A stretch of 64,000 nucleotides of DNA, from contig MEHQ01002099.1 in assembly GCA_008828725.1 (NCBI GenBank), positions 313,830 to 377,829 on the forward strand, written 5' to 3'. The stretch's first letter is position 1. Each line of letters opens with the position of its first letter. The DNA comes from Saccharina japonica. Lineage: Eukaryota; Sar; Phaeophyceae; Laminariales; Laminariaceae. The position numbers and the translations under genes were made by a program. Positions 53,790-64,000 of this stretch are shown one piece after another. A model generated the notes under the pieces. The model searched no databases. It worked only from the letters and a program-made list of their open reading frames with translations, and was not told the DNA's origin.

Positions 53790-54234
53790 TTTAAATAGGT
53801 TGTACGCGGGAGTGGGTCCCGGTCACCTGGCTGTGTAGGTGTTGTCGCGAAGCAAGGAACTGACGTGTGGCCTCGAGGATGCGCCATCCTGGGGCGTTTC
53901 GGCCTCGGTTTTCGGCTTGAGTTGAGGGAGGGGGGTGGGATGCACACAGGGGGGAAACCGCCGTCTCGGCCCACGTTCACCACGGCAAGAGCGCGGACGG
54001 TCCAAGGCCAGATGCGGGGCAATTCCGCGCTTACTTGAAAATAGAAGAGCTGGGGTGTCCTCGCTCAATGAGGTTTACCCCAGCTTTGAGTCGTCAGCGC
54101 GGGCGAGCACGACGCCGCCACGGGTGTTGGCGGGCGCTGGCGGGGCGAGGGAGGGGCAAACGGAGAGGGGCGACCGGTTTCGCTCTCGCCGTGACGTGGT
54201 CGTCGAGGGAGGGGAGAGGAAGGGGTCGAAATAG
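53790..54234. other. GC-rich coding-like block
   Basis: Frames are open on both strands. The plus frame (53935-54234) is Arg/Gly-rich and ends REGQTERGDRFRSRRDVVV-like. Composition alone could keep it open. No domain is recognised. Confidence 0.2.
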
Positions 54235-54487
54235 TTGCCTACCAGTTACCAGGTATTATATTGTTCAAGCTGTTGAGGTCAAAGGGCTCAAGAGGTACCT
54301 GTATAGTGATGTAGTATATTACAAGAAAACTACGTAATTTGTGCCTTTTTGGGACAACGGGCTGGACGATGGCGATATAAGACAACGTGGGAAGCTCTCC
54401 TACACAGCACGACAATAAGTCACAAGATCCTGGCAAAACACAAAAAAATGCACCCATGCAAATTATACTGGTATGCTATAGGGGTAG

Positions 54488-54725
54488 GCTGCAACACCAG
54501 TGGACTAAAATAAAACTTTACTACGTAACGAAACGTAATACAGCCACCCATCCACACCCACTCCCCCAACTACCCACCAAATCCCACCCAACCACCCACC
54601 CACTCACCGACAGCCAACCCTCCCACCCACATCCATCAACTCACCCACCGACCCACCACCCTACCCCACCACCCACTCACTAACCGACTGCCAACCCACC
54701 CACCCACCGACCCACAGACCCACTC
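54488..54725 (+). repeat. CCCACCCA-rich repeat
   Basis: GCTGCAACACCAGTGGAC leads into about 180 bp of CCCACC/CCAACC words. It is the inverted counterpart of 41620-41955. A similar short tract lies at 61664-61712. Confidence 0.7.
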
Positions 54726-54914
54726 ATCTCACACTCCGAAAACACGCGAAACAAAACACAAAAGTAGAAAAGGCTGGATGTGAACCCAAGTTTATGTCCT
54801 TCCGAGTTGAGATCGAAAAAGTAGGATAGTGATTACTCGCTACATCCCCCGAGACCACCTTGCGACGCGTACCGCTCGCCGAGTTTGGCCGCGGCACCTC
54901 TTCTTTCGCCGAGG

Positions 54915-54988
54915 ACTGCTGCTGCTGCTGCTGCTGCTGCTGTTGGTGATGCTGCCGTACTGCTGCTGCTGCCGCTGCTGCTGCTGCC
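54915..54988. repeat. (CTG)n microsatellite, interrupted
   Basis: Runs of CTG are broken by TTGGTGATG and CCGTA. It keeps frames open as poly-Leu, poly-Ala or poly-Gln. Confidence 0.9.
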
Positions 54989-56264
54989 ACTGTGGGAGAG
55001 CCGTGGCGCGATCGCGCGGCCGCGAGAGGTCGGGTGCCGTTCGGGAGCAGCCGGTGTTAAAGTATAACAGTAAAACCGAACCCGCTGTGAAGGTCGAAAG
55101 CCACATGACATCATCATCACACAGCGGTGTAAAAAAGAAGAAGAAAGTATGGTGTAACTCAACCCAGCATCCGTCGTTTCGCCCCCCCCCCCCATTGAAA
55201 CTCTCGCGCAGGCGTACTTGGTCTACTGGGGCGCATGTTTTGCGACAGGGATCACGTGGGTGTTCGCTGTGACTGCAGCTTCAGATGATAGTTGGGTTAA
55301 CTTCGACGGGAGAGACGGACTTCAAGTCGGGGATGATTGTGGGTTCAGTGATTCCGTATGCTCACGCTGTGAGTGCCCTGCATGGGGGGGGAGTGTTGAT
55401 GTTGACTGGAAAACCAAGGAGTAGGCGTCGGCGTCATCAGACCGATTGCACGTGCAGAACGCGGAGCCCGCCGAGCAGCGTAGATGACTAGAACCGCGAG
55501 TTTCCGTGAAGCTGTGTGTCAACGTTTGAAGTTGATGCTACACGCAGGTGTTGTCCCTGTGTCTAAAACCGACCGCTCTTGGGCTTTCGCGCGCGCTAAG
55601 TATTATGTGTAGTAGCGTTGGGCTCGCATGACCGGATAGGATAACGTTCAAAAAGGTACGAGAATGTAGGTCAACTTTTTATTTTCGAGACACACTCATT
55701 TTTCGGGCGCTATCTTTAAAAGGATTTTTGTTTATGGCTTTCGTTTTCCGGTGGTGCCGACGCAAAATGCCGTCTGACTTGGTGGCTTTTCGTGTACTCG
55801 TATGGTATCCTGATGTGTTTTGCGACACTCCCACCCAAAATATACATCGCTCCGATCAGTTCAGGCTGCCCTAACCCCGCAGGGCCCACATATACAATTA
55901 ATTGGCACTACGAGTACAACTGTCGGGTTTATGTTGCAGACCTTGAATTTGTGATATTCTCTTTTAATTAGTATTCGTACCGCACTAACTAGTGCCTGGG
56001 TATCAAACCCGGCGCTCTAGATCGAGTTCCAAGGCTTAGTGGTCGGTTTCGCTGATGGTGTAGACAGCCGGTGCCCCTGTCGCGCGCCACCCCGCGGCTT
56101 AGATCCACCCAGCGCCCTCCCGTCTTAGCAGGGATCACTACGTGGAGCTACATCGCATCTAAAAACGCACACCGCATGTTATCACACGACTTGTTGTTTC
56201 ACTGTACGCCTGTCGCCACTGACCGCTAACCACGTTACATTTTCGTCACAACCGTACCCCTCAG
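54989..56264. other. Unassigned region, possible exon at 55280-55364
   Basis: A short open stretch after an acceptor-like CTTCAG (55279-55284) reads MIVGLTSTGETDFKSGMIVG and is followed by a GTGAGT donor-like site near 55368. No family is recognised. Confidence 0.2.
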
Positions 56265-56456
56265 ACACTGCCGCGTCAGCCTTCCAGGCCATGGCGACGA
56301 TCATAGTCAGCTTTGCGGTTTTGCTGGTGGTCATCGCGGCGTTTTCGTCACCTCCCACGACACGCCAGCTCGGACTAGCTTTGGGGGTTATGCTGGCAGT
56401 GTTCTCCTTGTTCCAGATGTTCGCTTTCTCCCTCATGGCTTTTGCGGTCGCCGGAT
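56265..56456 (+). CDS. Predicted exon of a multi-pass membrane protein
   Basis: The frame reads DTAASAFQAMATIIVSFAVL and continues through a first hydrophobic segment (to VIAAF). A short polar loop (SSPPTTRQ) and a second hydrophobic segment (LGLALGVMLAVFSLFQMF onward) follow. An acceptor (CCCCTCAG) precedes 56265 and a donor (GTGAGAG) follows 56456. Both boundaries are phase 1 and the 192-nt length is a multiple of three. The terminal exon at 58592 begins in the matching phase. I do not recognise the family; function is unknown. A minus-strand frame over the same bases is the antisense shadow. Confidence 0.45.
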
Positions 56457-58591
56457 GTGAGAGTGGCACCCTTTTTTGCTTCAGTTCTATTTTTTTACGG
56501 TTCATTTTTACCGAAATACCGTGACATCTTGGCACGCCACGATGGCGGTGATACCCAAACATGGCGACCTCAACTACTAGCTTGCGAAGAAAATGGAGGT
56601 CAAAACGAGCTAAATATGACGAAGGCGTTCCGGTCCATCAAAATTTGAAAAACGGCATCAACAATATTTTCGTGAGAGTTGTTTACTCCTTGTTCTCCGT
56701 CTCGACTGAAAAGCCCTCCCTGTAGAACGTATTGAGGCCGAATATTGAGGCCACTTCTCCTAGGCCGTCTTTCAGTAGCTCCGGGTCTACGCTCCCCCCC
56801 CCCCTTAATTTTCACTAGCGATATGGGAAACCAGCGGCAAAGCGATATACACAGTTGCCGACGCAGCAGATCGATATGTAGCTGTGACACACACGCTCTG
56901 AGCTCACCAGGTGCGCAGCAGTTGCCCAATCTATAAATAATTGATTCGACAACACACTCTCAGCTCCTCGGGTGGTGCACACCAGGTCGCTGACACACCC
57001 TCAGCCTTTTCGTTATACACCCTACACCCCACCAAACGACCAAACTGATAAAGGCTCATGTCGGTGCGCATCAGCCACGCAGACAAGCGATACAGGCCCT
57101 GGCTGAGTCCCCAGCTTCGCTTGTGTGTTGAGTGTCACTTTATGCGGCACCCACGCTCTGGGGGCGAAATGAGAATGTCTCTTGGAAACAGCGTTCATGC
57201 GGCAGACATGCCCGCAGCGAGTCCCCACAGCGACTACCGGCTTGTGTTTTTTTGGCGGGCGTGCTATGGGACCCCCCTCTTACCGAGCATCGCGACAAGC
57301 TGAACGCGAAAACCGAACGCACGCCATGCATCAGGCCGAAATCACTTCCAATACTATATATGTGAGCGTCAAAAGTTTTCTAAAATGTGTCGTCATACTT
57401 TGACATGTTTATACCGAATGATATCAATAGCCGCTGCGTATGCCTCGGAATCGCTTTCAACGTTATGCATGCGGTTGTCAAATATTCTGGACTGCAATCC
57501 ATCCTTTAATGTTTCGATGATTTTATCACCCGCTTCTTGTGCCTCGGAACAGCTTTCAATAGTATAAGGGGCTGACGCCAAAGCTGCCTGCTTGTAAATG
57601 CTTCTTTTATCAGGTCGTTCATTCTGCGACAAAGCTTCACCTGCGCGATGTCCCCCCCCCTGCATATCCCCCCTTCCTCGCTTGGGTTGCCGTTACACTT
57701 GGGAGCGCGATGGTTCATTGCTGTAAGCGTTTTTGCTTGGGCTCCCAGCTTTTTTGGTAGCATTGCTCTTCCCTCAGAACTCCTCAGCTCTTCCACAGCT
57801 TGCTCTTCGTCTTGGGGCCACGTTCCTCGCGCCGGCCTCCAGTTTCTCCAACCTCCCCATCCTCCTGCTGAAGTCCTCGAATATTCCCTGTTGTATAGTG
57901 ATCACGCACTCCACCTCCAGTCTCGCACTCCTCTCATCACCAGTCATGGTGAAAAGAGTCCCACCCCGCAAGGTTGTTCATAAGCTATCGCTCTCACCAG
58001 GAATCGCCACTCTAACGTGTTGGTTACTCCCTTGAGGGGTTGACAGGACTTATGCAGTTAGACAGGGATGAGTTAATACGGCGCCGAGACGTAGTGTATG
58101 AACACAAACTTGACCCATGGCAGAAATACCTTACACAGAGGGCGCATTCCGTAGATTGGTGCAGTGGACCCGGGAACCCAGGGCACAAAGTCAACATTCC
58201 GCGACAGGGAAATGTAATCGCCGACGTCCCAATATCCCGCTACCAGAAACCCCATCGGCTCCACAATCTACCTCGCGTCTGTATTGACTGCGTTTGGCTA
58301 CGAGCGCAGCCAACACATCGTAGTGTATTCGTGGTGCCTTCAAATCTCCGCGGTACAAATTAAAATGGATGTGCGATCGTATACGGTATACCCTTTGATC
58401 CTTAATCTGAGCGACACGGCCGCTCCTGCTGCGCCCACAAGGCTGGGAACAAAGACCCTTGGTCGGTCATAGCTCGTCCATACGGCAGAAGCTGTTCCCT
58501 GGGTTGTTCGTAGTGACCCCATCCCCACTCAATTGCCGCATTTTCGCCCTCGTCTCCCTCCCTGTCCTCTTACGTTTTCCTTTCGCTTCAG
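56457..58591. other. Putative intron or intergenic region with minus-strand coding-like frames
   Basis: Minus-strand frames at 57393-57971 read coding-like but are broken by at least two frame changes: EARSARLEVE-type and FEDFSRRMGRLEKLEAG in one, LKDGLQSRIFDNRMHNVESD in another. They may be a pseudogene inside the intron. No family is recognised. Confidence 0.3.
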
Positions 58592-58803
58592 TCGAGGAAG
58601 CCAACATCGAAGCTGGCCCTACCCTCGGCGTGGCAGTACTGGCTTGGCTCTTCGGTCTAGCCGGCACCTTTACCATACTGCTCCTGCGCTCACGCGTAAC
58701 AAGTGACCAAGAGGGCCCCTTCCGGAAGTGTTTGACTGGAAGAAGCGGCGCAACCGGGAGAGCTCTGCCGGGACGCAACAACAACAACATCGGGACGGTG
58801 TAA
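58592..58803 (+). CDS. Predicted terminal exon of the membrane protein
   Basis: The acceptor TTTCCTTTCGCTTCAG ends at 58591. The frame then reads EEANIEAGPTLGVAVLAWLF and continues through a third hydrophobic segment (to FTILLL). A basic, Asn-rich cytoplasmic-like tail ends at TAA (58801-58803). The phase matches the donor at 56456. Additional exons between the two are possible. Confidence 0.45.
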
Positions 58804-61800
58804 CCGTTTCCACAACATGAGAGAGCAGGGCAGATAACGTGGGAGTGTGCAGCTTGTGCGGGGCAGGAGCTGGCCGGAGTGGGGGTACTGTAGAATCGCC
58901 GACTCAACTACGCCTTTCAACGCGTACTCGTATGTCACGGTGGCATTCTCCCTGCTGTCGACTATTCTAGCAGAAATGCGTTCTCTGTCGTTTCCGCGCA
59001 GACGTGTAAGCAAGCACCTGTCATCGGTTGAACAGAACAGCGCTCTGTTGGGTTTTCGTCCTGCCCTGGTCAAGTTTCCTGCAAAATGGTATCGTTGTCT
59101 CTTACAACGTAGATGATACCGCAGGTAGTGCGTGCCGCATGTCCACGGGCAGGATTCAACCCTGTCGAGTGGTGTTACCCGGAAGTATAAACGGGTGAGC
59201 GGGTGGTCGCCGTGCGAGCGCGAACTAGTACTGCAATGTACGAGTAGCGTTTGGAAGCCCGGCTTCTGATATCCGGCCCACTACTGTGTGAGACCGCTGC
59301 GGCTGTTATTCGTAGAATGTTTCAGACAACCCTTGACGAGAAGGTTCGGGTTGGCTGTCGTGTGTATTCGCAGCAGCCAGCATCCATCGAAGTGTGTGAT
59401 AACCCCATATTATACGTACGTAAAATCAAACGGCCGAGAAATGTAAATGTAGGCCCAACCTCAATCTAATCAAATCTAAGTAACTGGTGTTTGTAAAAGT
59501 GGTTCTCCATACGTAGTAGTAGCGAAATTATACACAATTCGTGTACATTGTATGAGCATCGCCCGACTTTCGTACTAGTCGCGGGCAGAGTGCACGAAAG
59601 TAGGCTGTAGCACCAAGGCTGTAGTCTTTACTGTATTTTTTCTCTTAATTTATTGGTCAAACGTTGCCATCTTTGTTTTTTGGGCGTCCGGTAGCGGTGT
59701 GTTGCTGCCGTGTCAAACCTGTGCGCCAGGTTTAGTTTGTTTATTTTATTTTGAGGGTCTGGTGGGCGCTCAGACCCTTGGATGCTTGGTGTCTCGTCTG
59801 GGTCGAAGGCCCCTGCTGTACGAGACTGTGTGGATACCCTCCGGTACACTCTCCGTCGCGATAATAATGAAGCTATGCCTTAGGGCAGCACAGTGTGGCG
59901 ACAATGCTCGCTTGGAATATTAACTTATATAGAAACTACAGTAGTGTGCGGAAAATGATGTTCGCTTGGTTGGGCATTCTTCGGGGGATCGGTGCTCAAA
60001 TGAAGCGCACACCCGAGCAAAGTGGTCGATTTTTCCCTCCCCCCGAAAAGAGGGCTAAACCTTAGTACAGGGTGATGCTCTGTGCTTCCACCACTCATTA
60101 CTGTCGCGACACAGTAGTAACTGGTGCGAACGTGTTGGCTCGGAGTATTGGCATAATATGAGTATTTTGTGCGTATCACGCAGCTCAGCGCACAGGGCAC
60201 CATATAAGCTGAGAGTCGGCGCAGGCCGCCGGTGTATGTCAACCGTCGGTTTCCATCGTGGAATGGGCGTCAATCGTTTGAGATCGTTCGAGCGAAAACA
60301 GGCCGTTAGTCACGCCTCGATTGGTGAGTGGGATCGAGGGGGGTCAAGCATGCAAGACGGACACTACAAAATGAAGGAATCACTGTAGTTCAAAGACCCT
60401 AGTTGACACTGGGTCTATCGTTCTCAAGTGTCCAACACCAGAGTCGTACCCTTGTCGGAAGTCAGGAAGGGATGCACGCTCACATGCGTACCCGTCGGAA
60501 ACCCCTGGGCAGCGTGCGGGTGATGCCCGCGCAGAACAACCAGATATATCTCCCGGCGACACCTCGATGCTCTTCGGGCGGGGTAGTTGTATTTGTAGCA
60601 GCGCTTGCCCTCTCTTTTCGCAGCGCTTGCCTTTCCTCTTCCTGTACCGGTAGATGCGGCGACGTCTCGCATGTCGGTAGATTTCCCAGCGAGATCGAAA
60701 CGTCAACGACTGTTACGACGGGCTAATGGACCCATGTAGGGTTTGCTTGGGCTCACCATCTCGAGCTTCGTGTGGCTGGCCGTGGTTTCGGCCAACCAGA
60801 TGGGGGGGATGTTACGGTGAGGTTATTGGGTCAGTGTACGTAGGGTTTCCGGTTAAGCACGACACTTTGGGCGCGTGGAGGAATAACAAACCTAACCCGG
60901 GGGAAATATGTATTCCTGCTTCTATGCGAGGAACAAGAGCACCCTCAGTTTTAGGGTCATTCTGCCCTTAGTTGCGACCACTATTAATAGAGCAAAGGGA
61001 CGCCGACTGACTCGAGGAGATCTGATGGCCTAGGTCTTTGCGCGTGCTCGGTGAGCGTGCGGGCGTGAATAAATTGAAGATTATGATATCGGGTGTAGCA
61101 CAGGGTGACGTGGGTGCTACTTGGCACCGACCGGAAACTCCTATTAATAAGAGGTTACTATTAGGTTTTCAATCGCCACTACTGTAGATTGATACCACTA
61201 AATAAATCTGAAGTGGAGGTCTCGAGACCTCTTTTTGAGGCGGGGATGTTTAGGCGGACATTTGCCACATATGTCCGTACTGGGACTGGTACGAATTCCG
61301 TCACCAGCCAGCCTCTACCCCACAAAAACGCCATGCCATAACGTACGAGCACTAATACGTGACACCTCCAGCATTACAGACCAACATTTCAGCAGCATCA
61401 ACCCCCACATGCCCACACAACCATACCACTCCAGCAGCAGCAGATAGCATCATCAGCACCTACACAACCACACAGAGCCTCACGAGCAGTACCGGCGCAC
61501 CTTGAGGAAAGCAGCATATGTGTTCTCCTACACATACAGGACCAGCAGCTTGCAGTATTCATTCGTGTATACAGTCCTGTACTACGTACGTATGTTACAT
61601 ATACGGCTACCAGTACTGCTAGCAGCAGCATCGATACGATTCCTTGCCACTCATCTACCTGCGCACCCCCACCCACCCAGTCACCCACCCACCCAATCAC
61701 CCACCTACTCACATTCCCGGCCATTGATGTATCCATCCGTCACGACACTACATTTATTTTAGGAATCAAATCATTTTCCGACTTTCGGACGGTTTTCTCC

Positions 61801-61977
61801 TATTTGTGGCCTGCTTCGCTTTCTGTTTGCGACTGCTTTAGCAAAACACACCCACGCGATCACACATATAACCCCACGAGCAGTACGAGCGCTCGTTGTT
61901 GCCCCTCCTCGCCCCTCGGTCTGTCACGCTAATGACACACAGTGCACGGGCTCTATCACCCCCTCTGTGCCTAGACC
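58804..61977. other. Unassigned region
   Basis: Several frames of 70-110 codons occur (59251-59469 plus, 60380-60706 on both strands, 60726-60971 plus), without recognised domains. A B-box-like GGGTTGAATCCTGCCC is on the minus strand at 59149-59164. No gene is called. Confidence 0.3.
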
Positions 61978-63700
61978 CTATGTCAACCGAGATTCGGCAA
62001 CAACACCCGCTATCGCTTCCTTCGAGACCCCCGACATGTCTCGGATCCCCCTCAAGCTACCTTCTAGCTGAAATATGACGCTAATTTTAGGAATCCCCCT
62101 CCTTAATGAGTCTCCTAACGGCCCAGTGAGGTCTGCCAGAACCTCCGGCAGGGTCCCAACTGTGCTCCCAAGGGAGGAAGACATCCTTCTCGCTTCCATC
62201 GACGGCAGCTCTAACCTTCCCACCCACGTAGAAGAGTGTGATTGGGTTTGGAGGTGAGATTGCAATATCATCCGATTATCCGGGCACCTTTTATGGAAAA
62301 ACGACTGTGCCTCCGCCAATCCGGTAGCTCAACAATTCTATCGGATTATATGCCCACTGCCTGTTGTCTGCTCCCTTACGTGCTTTGAGGGACAACAACG
62401 TGTCCAGAGCCCTGCCGAGGTTAGGTGTCCGCTGCCCGAGGACTTTGGTGGCCATGAGGACCGCCGGTTTCTTGTCCGCCATGTTAACGGCGTACCGCGC
62501 AAGGCGGTCCGCGTCTCTATTCTTCACTACCCCATTGTCCGCCCCAGCACGTACTAATCTGTGTCAATCGGGACATCAACCGCCGTCACCCCTCCTTCAA
62601 CAATTCGGGCGTTGGCGCTTTCAAGGAGTGAAATACCCTCCGCCGTCGGGGGCGTGCCTTTTCGGTGGTAATGCCACGATTTTGGCGGGGCAGACCACGA
62701 TACCGATGTCGTCTAGCTCGCGTCGAGGGAAGGCAGTGGCCCTAACCGTGTTGGCCGCGCCCCCCATGAAGCCGAGATATGTATCGTCGATGTACGCGAA
62801 GGCTGCTACTCCTCCCCTCTCTTTTTTATCTCTGCAACGTTTCAGTCCGGTCGCAACGCCAGACAGAACATTGCCGGCGCCATGGGGTCTTCCTGCTGAA
62901 CACTGCTGGAGCAAGCGGTCGTCCTGGTCTCCCCAGAGTTCATCCGAAAAAAAACGTAAGCTGGTACTGCACGATAGCTCTTGGCCACTAACAGCACAAG
63001 CGCTGACACGTATTTAGCCCTCGCGCGCCGCCGTCCTACTGGCCGTATTCGAGACGTTGGAGCAGTCGGTGACAACGAGCCTGCTGCCCGTCTCGTGTAC
63101 ATAGCGGTCGTACCCTCAGTCCCAAATGATGCACCCCCCCCTGGCGACCGCGGTCCCAAACTGGCTCACGATTGATCTCCTCCAACCGCGAATGCCACTG
63201 TAGCATAGCCCCTGCGGTGATGAGCCCCCCCCGTGCTTTTTCCACGCAAGCCGGCCGACACTGTTCCCCCTACGACGTGAGGCTCGACTGCAAGAAGATC
63301 TGCCAGAAATCCAGCGGGGACGTATTAGGCTTGTCGATGAGTTTCCGCCAGAAGGTTGCCATGCCCCGGCCGAAACCCCCCCGCCCGACGCCGGTGTGGG
63401 TGAGGACTGCAGGTGCGAAGACCATTGACCGTTGTTCCCCGGGACCGATAGGGCGCTGCAGGAGCTGATGGCGTCGAAGAGCACCTGGGGGGCGTACTCA
63501 TCTTCCGGGTGTCATGTGAGATCATGTCCGTCCTCCACCTCGATGACGTTAGTTAGCACTGCAGTCGTCACGGCCTCGGAAACGGCGGTGGGGTCTTCGG
63601 ACGGGATTTTTTTCACCAGCGTGGGCCAGATCTCCTCGCTGCCTGCTGTGAGCGTGGCTCTGCCAAAGAGGTGAGATGCTACTACGTTTGCCCTTCCCAC
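61978..63700 (-). pseudogene. Non-LTR retrotransposon reverse transcriptase, heavily broken
   Basis: Minus-strand fragments lie in protein order across several frames. 63512-63700 has IWPTLVKKIPSEDPTAVSEA. Past a TGA at 63512 comes LFDAISSCSALSVPGNNGQ. 63036-63245 has LITAGAMLQWHSRLEEINRE. 62842-63159 ends QQEDPMAPAMFCLALRP, matching the RT motif usually QGDP. 62621-62914 holds the catalytic AFAYIDDTYLGF and IGIVVCPAKIVALPP. 62291-62527 has DADRLARYAVNMADKKPAVL. 61978-62319 has SFFHKRCPDNRMILQSHLQ and GTLPEVLADLTGPLGD. YIDD and the DP-x-x-P box identify a reverse transcriptase. Tail length suggests a LINE-type element, clade uncertain. At least one nonsense codon and several frameshifts make it inactive. 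Confidence 0.75.
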
Positions 63701-64000
63701 GTGGCGACACGCCGATGACGCCCGATCGATGTTCGCCTCCTCCGCAGCTTCTTAAACGGCATCCCGTCGCCTCGAGCCCCCTCGCCTCGTATACGTCATC
63801 AGCCACGGGGGCAGGAAAACTGTATCCTTGGTATACTCGTATTAGGCAGCAGTATTCGTTTCGGATTGCAATACAGATATTGGGGGTAGGGGGCCATACA
63901 GTAGGCATACATGGTTGTCCGCCCCCGCCCCCGCCTTGGCCACTCTCATTCTTCATCCCACCCCAGAGTCCCTATCAAGAGAAAATCAAGAACGAGAGAG
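63701..64000. other. Upstream flank of the RT relic
   Basis: The minus-strand frame here is Gly/Arg-rich with no recognised domain. It may hold more of the degraded element. Confidence 0.25.

Noticed and set aside
54724-55195. Poly-Ala, poly-Gln and poly-Leu frames
   Set aside because: They are translations of the interrupted CTG microsatellite and GC-rich flank; no domain is present.
56182-56562. 126-codon minus-strand frame
   Set aside because: Its translation is the antisense of the better-supported plus-strand membrane-protein exon with splice signals.

Overview
This is a eukaryotic nuclear window, most likely from a stramenopile alga and probably a brown alga. The organism call is inference. 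It rests on the heterokont-like histone H2A and H2B proteins, the TTAGGG-type telomere-like repeats, and a chromovirus-type Ty3/gypsy polyprotein of the kind I associate with brown-algal genomes. No ribosomal RNA gene, complete tRNA, operon or CRISPR array is visible. Gene density is very low and most of the window is repeats.

Genes. The only clearly intact genes are a divergent H2B/H2A pair (H2B 9111-9470 minus, H2A 9842-10216 plus) and a second H2B (36544-36903 minus). The second H2B encodes the same protein and faces a decayed H2A pseudogene (37370-37790). All three intact histone genes carry the same 17-nt stem-loop about 93-105 nt past the stop codon. A probable multi-exon membrane-protein gene is supported by two phase-compatible exons (56265-56456 and 58592-58803). 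Other coding-like stretches are unassigned.

Retroelements. A broken chromovirus occupies about 13696-17348, with its chromodomain tail inverted relative to its protease/RT/RNase H part and a 551-bp terminal-inverted-repeat insertion inside it. Four non-LTR C-terminal fragments (three of one family) lie at 4744-5300, 21230-21640, 23885-24300 and 30589-30882. A heavily frameshifted non-LTR reverse transcriptase fills 61978-63700 on the minus strand.

DNA transposons. At least seven short non-autonomous families can be defined by comparing copies. They are named here A (TA target), B (TTAA), C (TTA/TAA, GGGCCC ends), D (TA), E, F (host of nested insertions) and G (4-bp target duplication). There are also two hAT-like types, including a 966-bp element with a perfect 8-bp target duplication at 11519-12484, and an 808-bp element (52135-52942) built almost entirely of ACTTCCAT/ATGGAAGT words.

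Duplications. A head-to-tail duplication of about 2.65 kb covers 20302-22956 and 22957-25545. A second of about 2.0-2.6 kb covers 25587-27590 and 27591-30236, and a 0.43-kb one lies at 30946-31812. These paired copies act as alignments: they reveal empty insertion sites and small insertions of short palindromic words (CTATTAATAG, TACCAGGTA, CTACAGTAG, TACATGTA, ACTCGTA-type) that are also scattered across the whole window. The three isolated N characters sit at or near duplication joins, so part of the duplication could be assembly artefact.

The right-hand 10 kb (about 53.8-64 kb) is richer in GC and coding-like fragments than the rest. The middle holds minisatellites and microsatellites: CACCATGG at 39630-40975, ACT at 45850-45943, ACA at 47322-47357 and CTG at 54915-54988.
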